This document shows, one piece after another, positions 59,193 to 64,000 of a DNA stretch of 64,000 bases. A model generated the notes under the pieces. It made no database searches and was not told the origin of the DNA. It worked only from the letters and a program-made list of their open reading frames with translations. The DNA lies in the NCBI RefSeq assembly GCF_900475285.1, contig NZ_LS483370.1:4540001-4604000 (forward strand), written 5' to 3'. Each line of letters begins with the position of its first letter. Within the stretch, counting starts at the first letter, position 1. The DNA is from Pseudomonas taetrolens. GTDB lineage: Bacteria > Pseudomonadota > Gammaproteobacteria > Pseudomonadales > Pseudomonadaceae. The translations under genes were made by a program, and so were the position numbers.

Positions 59193-59212
59193 AGTGCCTG
59201 CGAACAGGCACT
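59193..59212. other. Hairpin between the trypsin-like gene and hisF
   Basis: AGTGCCTG-CGAA-CAGGCACT is a perfect 8-bp stem with a stable tetraloop between convergent genes. No T tract is present on either side, so it is only a possible terminator. Confidence 0.5.
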
Positions 59213-59232
59213 GACACGCAACAGCCGGGGGT

Positions 59233-60003
59233 CTAGCGCACCACGATTCCACGCTCGGCCATATAGGCCTTGGCTTCAGGAACGGTGTATTCCCCAAAGT
59301 GGAAAATACTCGCGGCCAGTACTGCGCTGGCGTGGCCTTCGAGAATGCCGTCAGCCAGATGCTGCAAGTTACCGACACCACCAGAAGCGATCACCGGAAT
59401 GCCCAGTGCATCGCTGATGGCGCGGGTCACACCCAGGTCGAAACCGTTCTTCATGCCGTCCTGATCCATGCTGGTCAGCAAGATCTCGCCGGCACCCAGT
59501 CCTTCCATTTTCATGGCCCATTCAACAGCATCGAGTCCGGTTGGCTTACGCCCGCCGTGGGTGAAGATTTCCCAGCGCGGAGTTTCACCCGGCAACGAAA
59601 CCTTTTTTGCATCAATCGCGACCACGATGCACTGCGAACCAAAGTGCTGCGCTGCTTCCCCCACGAACTCCGGGTTAAACACCGCTGCCGTATTGATCGA
59701 GACTTTATCCGCACCCGCATTGAGCAGGTTGCGGATGTCCTGGATGCAGCGCACGCCACCGCCCACGGTCAGCGGGATAAACACCTGGCTGGCCATGCGT
59801 TCGACGGTATGCAACGTGGTGTCACGACCGTCGACGCTGGCGGTGATGTCGAGAAAGGTAATCTCGTCAGCCCCTTGCTCGTCGTAACGGCGGGCGATTT
59901 CAACCGGATCGCCAGCATCGCGAATATTCTCGAACTTGACGCCCTTCACAACCCGGCCGTTATCCACGTCCAGGCAAGGGATGATGCGTTTGGCCAGCGC
60001 CAT
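59233..60003 (-). CDS. hisF: Imidazole glycerol phosphate synthase subunit HisF
   Basis: This cyclase subunit combines PRFAR with ammonia from HisH to give imidazole glycerol phosphate and AICAR. The start at 60003 ([19 protein letters not shown]) has GAGGAG upstream; 31 further codons in frame are not family-like. The product is 256 aa. The (beta-alpha)8 barrel has Asp in CLDVD (residue 11) and Asp near 130 in VAIDAKK as catalytic acids. It is last gene of the minus-strand his cluster, 10 nt after hisA. Confidence 0.97.
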   Translation of the reverse strand: MALAKRIIPCLDVDNGRVVKGVKFENIRDAGDPVEIARRYDEQGADEITFLDITASVDGRDTTLHTVERMASQVFIPLTVGGGVRCIQDIRNLLNAGADKVSINTAAVFNPEFVGEAAQHFGSQCIVVAIDAKKVSLPGETPRWEIFTHGGRKPTGLDAVEWAMKMEGLGAGEILLTSMDQDGMKNGFDLGVTRAISDALGIPVIASGGVGNLQHLADGILEGHASAVLAASIFHFGEYTVPEAKAYMAERGIVVR

Positions 60004-60013
60004 GCCGTTCTCC

Positions 60014-60751
60014 TCAGGCCTTGTAGCTGTCGCAGAAGGCTTGCGCCTCAGCCACATCCAGCGTGCCTTCGTAAATCGCACGACCGGTGATCGCACCGAT
60101 GATGCCAGGTGCCTTGGCGTCCATCAGGGTCTTGATATCGCCCAGGTTGTGGATACCGCCCGAAGCGATCACGGGAATGGTCGTTGCAGCAGCCAGCGCA
60201 GCAGTAAAGCTCACGTTGCAGCCCTGCATCATGCCGTCTTTGGCAATGTCGGTATAAACGATGGCCGACACGCCGTCGGCTTCGAAACGCTTGGCCAGGT
60301 CGATGACCTGCACGGTGCTGACTTCAGCCCAGCCGTCGGTGGCAACGAAACCGTCCTTGGCGTCCAGACCTACAATGACCTTGCCCGGGAATGCGCGGCA
60401 AGCCTCGGCAACGAACTCAGGGTTCTTGACCGCCTTGGTGCCCAGAATCACGTAGCTCACGCCCGCCTTGACGTAGTACTCGATGGTTTCCAGCGAGCGG
60501 ATCCCGCCGCCGATCTGAATCGGCAGATGCGGATAACGCTTGGCAATGGCCGTGACCACATCACCATTGACCGGCTGGCCTTCAAAGGCGCCGTTGAGGT
60601 CAACCAGGTGCAGACGACGGCAACCGCCCTCTACCCATTTGGCAGCCATGCTCACCGGGTCATCGGAGAACACTGTGGAGTCTTCCATACGGCCCTGGCG
60701 CAGACGTACACAGGCACCGTCTTTAAGATCGATAGCGGGGATAATCAGCAT
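60014..60751 (-). CDS. hisA: ProFAR isomerase HisA
   Basis: HisA isomerises the aminoaldose ProFAR to the aminoketose PRFAR by an Amadori rearrangement. The 245-aa barrel protein has catalytic Asp8 in [10 protein letters not shown] and a second Asp near 130 ([10 protein letters not shown]) with the IASGGI phosphate loop. It is co-transcribed with hisF and follows the DUF2164 gene by 39 nt. Confidence 0.97.
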   Translation of the reverse strand: MLIIPAIDLKDGACVRLRQGRMEDSTVFSDDPVSMAAKWVEGGCRRLHLVDLNGAFEGQPVNGDVVTAIAKRYPHLPIQIGGGIRSLETIEYYVKAGVSYVILGTKAVKNPEFVAEACRAFPGKVIVGLDAKDGFVATDGWAEVSTVQVIDLAKRFEADGVSAIVYTDIAKDGMMQGCNVSFTAALAAATTIPVIASGGIHNLGDIKTLMDAKAPGIIGAITGRAIYEGTLDVAEAQAFCDSYKA

Positions 60752-60790
60752 CTGGCAAACCTTAAAATTCGGGAGTCAATGACTCGGAAA

Positions 60791-61051
60791 TCAGTTCTTT
60801 TCGAGTGCCCACAGGTCGCTTTCGATGCTCTCGAACCTCTCCTTGAGGTGCGTTTGAACATCGAAAATCGCGCGATTGTAGTAATGCGGCGCGATTTCAC
60901 GGGTGAACAGCTCAAGGATTTCAGCCGCTTCGAACGAACCCAGATCCAGCTCGAAGCGATCTTCCATAAAGCGTTTGATCTTGCTGTTGGCTTCGTTCTC
61001 TTGCTCGGGGGTGAGCGTGAGAATAGGCGGCTTTGGCTTGCGCGCAGACAT
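60791..61051 (-). CDS. DUF2164 family protein inside the his cluster
   Basis: This 86-aa protein is mostly helical, with SKIKRFMEDRFELDLGSFEA (about residues 23-42) and HYYNRAIFDVQTHLKERF as its conserved part. The family is of unknown function. The ATG overlaps the hisH stop by one base, so it is translated as part of the hisB-H-A-F message. Such placement is common in pseudomonads, but no role in histidine synthesis is known. Confidence 0.85.
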   Translation of the reverse strand: MSARKPKPPILTLTPEQENEANSKIKRFMEDRFELDLGSFEAAEILELFTREIAPHYYNRAIFDVQTHLKERFESIESDLWALEKN

Positions 61052-61689
61052 TACCAGCGCCCGTCCCAGGCCACGAAGTTTTCCAGCAGCTGCAAGCCGT
61101 GGGTATGGCTCTTTTCCGGGTGGAACTGCACGGCAAAACGCGAGCCTTCAGCCAGCGCGGCAGCGAAGTCGACGCCGTAATGCCCGCCACCCACTACCTG
61201 GCGAGGGTTGCCCGCGGCGATGTAGTAACTGTGCACAAAGTAAAACCGTGCCAGATCGGGGATGCTGTGCCACAAAGGGTGATCGACCTTCTGCTGCACT
61301 TCGTTCCATCCCATGTGCGGCACCTTCAGGTGCTCGCCGTCTTCGTGCAGGTCTTTGCCGAAGAATTTGACCTGACCCGGGAACAGGCCGATGCAATCAA
61401 CCCCGCCGTTCTCTTCGCTGGTGTCGAGCAAGGCCTGCATGCCGACACAAATCCCGAGGAACGGACGATCCTGGCTGACTTCACGCACCAGCGAATCGAA
61501 GCCCAAGCGACGGATTTCCGCCATGCAATCGCGAATCGCGCCCACACCGGGAAACACCACGCGGTCAGCTTCGCGAATCACGCTGGCATCGCTGGTTATC
61601 AGCACACGGCCGGCGCCGACGTGTTCCAGCGCCTTGGCCACCGAGTGCAAGTTACCCATGCCGTAATCGATAACCGCCACTGTCTGCAT
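61051..61689 (-). CDS. hisH: Imidazole glycerol phosphate synthase subunit HisH
   Basis: This glutaminase subunit supplies ammonia to HisF. The 212-aa class-I glutamine amidotransferase has nucleophile Cys in [11 protein letters not shown] (about 81-91) and the catalytic His/Glu in VQFHPEKSH (about 195). Glutamine supply links it to glnA. The start overlaps the hisB stop by one base (TGATG), so the two are coupled. Confidence 0.97.
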   Translation of the reverse strand: MQTVAVIDYGMGNLHSVAKALEHVGAGRVLITSDASVIREADRVVFPGVGAIRDCMAEIRRLGFDSLVREVSQDRPFLGICVGMQALLDTSEENGGVDCIGLFPGQVKFFGKDLHEDGEHLKVPHMGWNEVQQKVDHPLWHSIPDLARFYFVHSYYIAAGNPRQVVGGGHYGVDFAAALAEGSRFAVQFHPEKSHTHGLQLLENFVAWDGRW

Positions 61690-62282
61690 CAGAGCACGCC
61701 CTTGGTCGATGGCATTTGCCCTGCCATGCGCTCATCAAGCGTGATTGCCATGCGCAGTGCGCGGCCAAAAGCCTTGAACACGGTTTCAATCTGGTGGTGG
61801 GTGTTGTGCCCGCGCAGGTTGTCGATGTGCAAAGTCACGTTGGCGTGGTTCACAAAGCCCTGAAAGAACTCCTGGAACAGGTCAACGTCAAAGCCGCCCA
61901 CGGTGGCGCGGGTGAAGGGCACGTGCATCTCCAGGCCGGGGCGGCCCGAAAAATCGATGACGACGCGCGACAGCGCTTCGTCCAGCGGCACATAGGCGTG
62001 ACCGTAACGGGTCATGCCTTTTTTGTCGCCAACGGCCTGATTGAAGGCTTTGCCCAGAGTGATGCCCACATCCTCGACCGTATGGTGATCGTCGATATGC
62101 AGGTCGCCTTTGCACTCGATGTCCAGGTCGATCAGCCCGTGTCGGGCGATCTGGTCGAGCATGTGCTCAAGAAAAGGAACACCGATATCAAATCGGGCCT
62201 TACCGGTCCCATCCAAGTTGATCGAGGCTTTAATCTGGGTTTCCAGAGTATCGCGCTCGACTGACGCCTTACGTTCGGCCAT
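61689..62282 (-). CDS. hisB: Imidazoleglycerol-phosphate dehydratase HisB
   Basis: HisB dehydrates imidazole glycerol phosphate to imidazole acetol phosphate. The start at 62282 ([16 protein letters not shown]) has GGAG 6 nt upstream and gives 197 aa; a GTG one codon earlier is in frame. It is the stand-alone dehydratase, not fused to a phosphatase as in E. coli. The Mn-binding His clusters [14 protein letters not shown] (IDDHHTVED, about 67-75) and [10 protein letters not shown] (about 163-172) are present. First gene of the cluster. The 161-nt upstream gap holds a degenerate REP-like element. Confidence 0.97.
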   Translation of the reverse strand: MAERKASVERDTLETQIKASINLDGTGKARFDIGVPFLEHMLDQIARHGLIDLDIECKGDLHIDDHHTVEDVGITLGKAFNQAVGDKKGMTRYGHAYVPLDEALSRVVIDFSGRPGLEMHVPFTRATVGGFDVDLFQEFFQGFVNHANVTLHIDNLRGHNTHHQIETVFKAFGRALRMAITLDERMAGQMPSTKGVL

Positions 62283-62372
62283 CACCAGCTCCGCAAAATC
62301 ATTGGGCGAAAAAGGTGGCCATTATAGGCACGGGTCTGACAAACAGAAACATTAAGGGTGAGACGGCTGACG

Positions 62373-62428
62373 TATAACCCGTAGCAGCTACCGAAGAGGC
62401 GAGTCTGCGCTCCTCGGCAACGGCTAAA
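62373..62428. repeat. Degenerate REP-like element upstream of hisB
   Basis: CGTAGCAGCTACCGAAGAGG faces CTCCTCGGCAACGGCTA. It is a weak member of the GTAGCC family between the MFS gene 3' end and hisB. Confidence 0.45.
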
Positions 62429-62443
62429 AATACGCGCTACGCC

Positions 62444-64000
62444 TTAATGAAAGAGCACTGCCGTCATTTGCACGGTCACCCAAATCCCCCACAGCAACGG
62501 AATGCCGACCACCAGCCAGGCCGCGACGGTCAACGGCAAGCTGCCCGGCGAGGCTTTCCATTCCAGCGACGTATTGGCATCAGCGCCCTTGTCGTGGCCC
62601 AGAGCTTGCTCGGCGGCCAGCTGTGCGTCGGTCATGAAGTATTTGTCGGCCACCGGACGCACCAGCAAATTGCAGATAAAGCCCAGCACCAGCAGGCCCG
62701 CGAGGATATACAGGGTGATGTCGTAAGCCGCCGCACGCTCTACCCCAATACTCAACTGGTATTCGCGCAGGTAGTTGACCAGGACCGGCCCCAGTACGCC
62801 AGCCGCGGCCCAGGCAGTCAGCAGGCGACCGTGAATCGCGCCGACCATCTGCGTCCCGAACAGGTCTGCCAGATAGGCCGGTACCGTGGCAAAGCCACCA
62901 CCATACATCGACAGGATGATGCAGAACGCCGCCACGAACAGCGAGATGTTGCCTAGGTGGCCCAGGTTCGGCACCAGCGCATACAGGGCGAACCCCAGCG
63001 CAAAGAATACGAAGTAGGTGTTTTTACGGCCCAGGTAGTCCGAGAACGAGGCCCAGAAGAACCGTCCGCCAATATTGAACAGGCTCAGCAAACCGGTGAA
63101 GCCCGCCGCAATGGCCGCGATTTGCGCCAATTGCGCAGCATCCAGTTGGCCAAAGGTCAGATCGTTGCCCAGCAACTTGCCAGCAAACACCTCCTGCAAC
63201 AAGGGCGAAGCCATGCCCAGAATGCCGATACCGGCCGAGACGTTAAGGCACAACACCAACCACACCAGCGCAAACTGCGGCGTTTTCCAGGCCACGCTCA
63301 CGTGGACATGACGCTGAGTAATCATCGCATTGGCGGTTTTTTTCACCGGCGGTGTCCAGCCTTCAGGCTTCCAGCCGGTGGGTGGCACGCGGTACGACAA
63401 TGCGCCTCCCACCATAAAGACAAAATAAATCGCCGCCATCACCAAAAAGCTCTGCCACACGCCGACACCATCCGGCCCGGCAAAGTGCCCCATCAAGGCC
63501 GCAGCCAGAGGCGCACCGACCATTGCTCCGCCACCGAAACCCATGATTGCCATGCCCGTGGCCATGCCCCGCTTGTCCGGGAACCACTTGATCAGGGTCG
63601 ACACAGGCGAGATGTAGCCCAACCCCAAGCCAATGCCCCCAATCACCCCTGATCCCAGCCACATCAGCCAGATCTGGTGGGTGTAGATACCCAGTGCCGA
63701 AATCAGCAAACCGCCACACCAGCACAGCGCCGACACCAGGCCCGCCTTGCGCGGCCCAGCGTGTTCAAGCCAGCCACCCCACACCGCTGCCGAGCAACCG
63801 AGGAAGATGAAGAACAAGGTGTAGATCCAGCCAAGCATCGAGATCGGCCAGTCGCATTGCGATGAAAACACCTGCGTGATAAAGCTCATGTCAGGTGCGC
63901 ACGCCACCGGCGCCGTCACACCCAAAGCCTTGGACAAGGGCAGCCAAAACACCGAGAAGCCATAGGCCATGCCAATGCACAGGTGAATCGCCAGTGCGGC
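62444..64000 (-). CDS. OFA-family MFS transporter, 5' end outside the window
   Basis: This major-facilitator protein of the oxalate/formate antiporter group reads 518 residues to the window edge; codons AALAIHLCIG before the first internal Met are still in frame, so the true start lies beyond 64000. Twelve membrane helices are evident, with the MFS loop GPRKAGL after TM2 and the sixth-helix region followed by a basic loop (TPPVKKTANAMITQRH). The C-terminal half has a long insert with DLTFGQLDAAQLAQ before a second bundle. The substrate is unknown: pyruvate, formate or other carboxylates are possible by homology to YhjX. It is followed by the his cluster on the same strand, 157 nt away. Confidence 0.9.
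   Translation of the reverse strand, partial: AALAIHLCIGMAYGFSVFWLPLSKALGVTAPVACAPDMSFITQVFSSQCDWPISMLGWIYTLFFIFLGCSAAVWGGWLEHAGPRKAGLVSALCWCGGLLISALGIYTHQIWLMWLGSGVIGGIGLGLGYISPVSTLIKWFPDKRGMATGMAIMGFGGGAMVGAPLAAALMGHFAGPDGVGVWQSFLVMAAIYFVFMVGGALSYRVPPTGWKPEGWTPPVKKTANAMITQRHVHVSVAWKTPQFALVWLVLCLNVSAGIGILGMASPLLQEVFAGKLLGNDLTFGQLDAAQLAQIAAIAAGFTGLLSLFNIGGRFFWASFSDYLGRKNTYFVFFALGFALYALVPNLGHLGNISLFVAAFCIILSMYGGGFATVPAYLADLFGTQMVGAIHGRLLTAWAAAGVLGPVLVNYLREYQLSIGVERAAAYDITLYILAGLLVLGFICNLLVRPVADKYFMTDAQLAAEQALGHDKGADANTSLEWKASPGSLPLTVAAWLVVGIPLLWGIWVTVQMTAVLFH

Noticed and set aside
1..64000. tRNA or rRNA genes, CRISPR arrays, IS elements, prophage or secretion-system islands
   Set aside because: No cloverleaf, rRNA core, regular repeat-spacer pattern, transposase, integrase or phage structural gene was found. 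Apart from 57.3-59.2 kb and the 18.5-18.9 kb remnant, the window is ordinary core chromosome.

Overview
The window is a stretch of chromosome from a Pseudomonas of the fluorescens lineage. The evidence is the gene content and order: opgGH, a complete hut locus, hslO-pckA, rimB-rimK next to ompR-envZ, gshA-argA-argE, glnA-ntrB-ntrC with an nrsZ-like RNA, gpmI-envC-ctpA-yibQ, and hisBH-DUF2164-hisA-hisF. Two families of REP-like palindromes recur between genes. Species is inferred from protein recognition only. No rRNA, tRNA, CRISPR array, insertion sequence or prophage was seen.

Layout. 1-6.1 kb: periplasmic glucan synthesis (opgG, opgH), then dtd and a prolyl aminopeptidase. 6.2-16.3 kb: histidine utilisation, with hutU-hutH-hutT-hutI-hutG and hutC-hutD on the minus strand and hutF divergent. 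HutC-type operators lie before hutU and between hutC and hutF, and a sigma-54-like promoter lies before hutU. 16.5-24.2 kb: a RecQ-family helicase, a 500-bp gap holding what looks like a decayed toxin-antitoxin pair, a DUF1493 gene, pckA, hslO, hslR, rimB, rimK. 24.3-31.5 kb: envZ/ompR, tex, a thioesterase, gshA. 31.6-41.3 kb: argA, argE, a CYTH-CHAD protein, two small lipoproteins, fbp, glgP, a YkgJ-family protein. 41.4-49.8 kb: typA, thiI, and the nitrogen-control block. Here glnA has a full-consensus sigma-54 promoter with two NtrC-like sites in the classical upstream arrangement, then come ntrB and ntrC, and then a structured intergenic RNA matching the position and expected control of NrsZ. 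49.8-57.3 kb: trmL, secB, grxC, a rhodanese-like protein, gpmI, envC, ctpA (frameshifted in this sequence) and a YibQ-type deacetylase. 57.3-59.2 kb: an accessory insert with a gene remnant and a trypsin-fold protein that has lost its catalytic triad. 59.2-64 kb: the his cluster and an OFA-family MFS transporter cut by the window edge.

Functional theme: carbon/nitrogen balance. The hut genes release ammonium and glutamate from histidine. glnA-ntrBC-nrsZ read and respond to nitrogen limitation. pckA, fbp, gpmI and glgP serve gluconeogenesis and storage-glucan turnover. argA, argE and the his genes use the nitrogen for biosynthesis. The least ordinary parts are the nrsZ locus, the ctpA frameshift, the triad-less trypsin homologue beside a truncated gene, and the toxin-antitoxin remnant.
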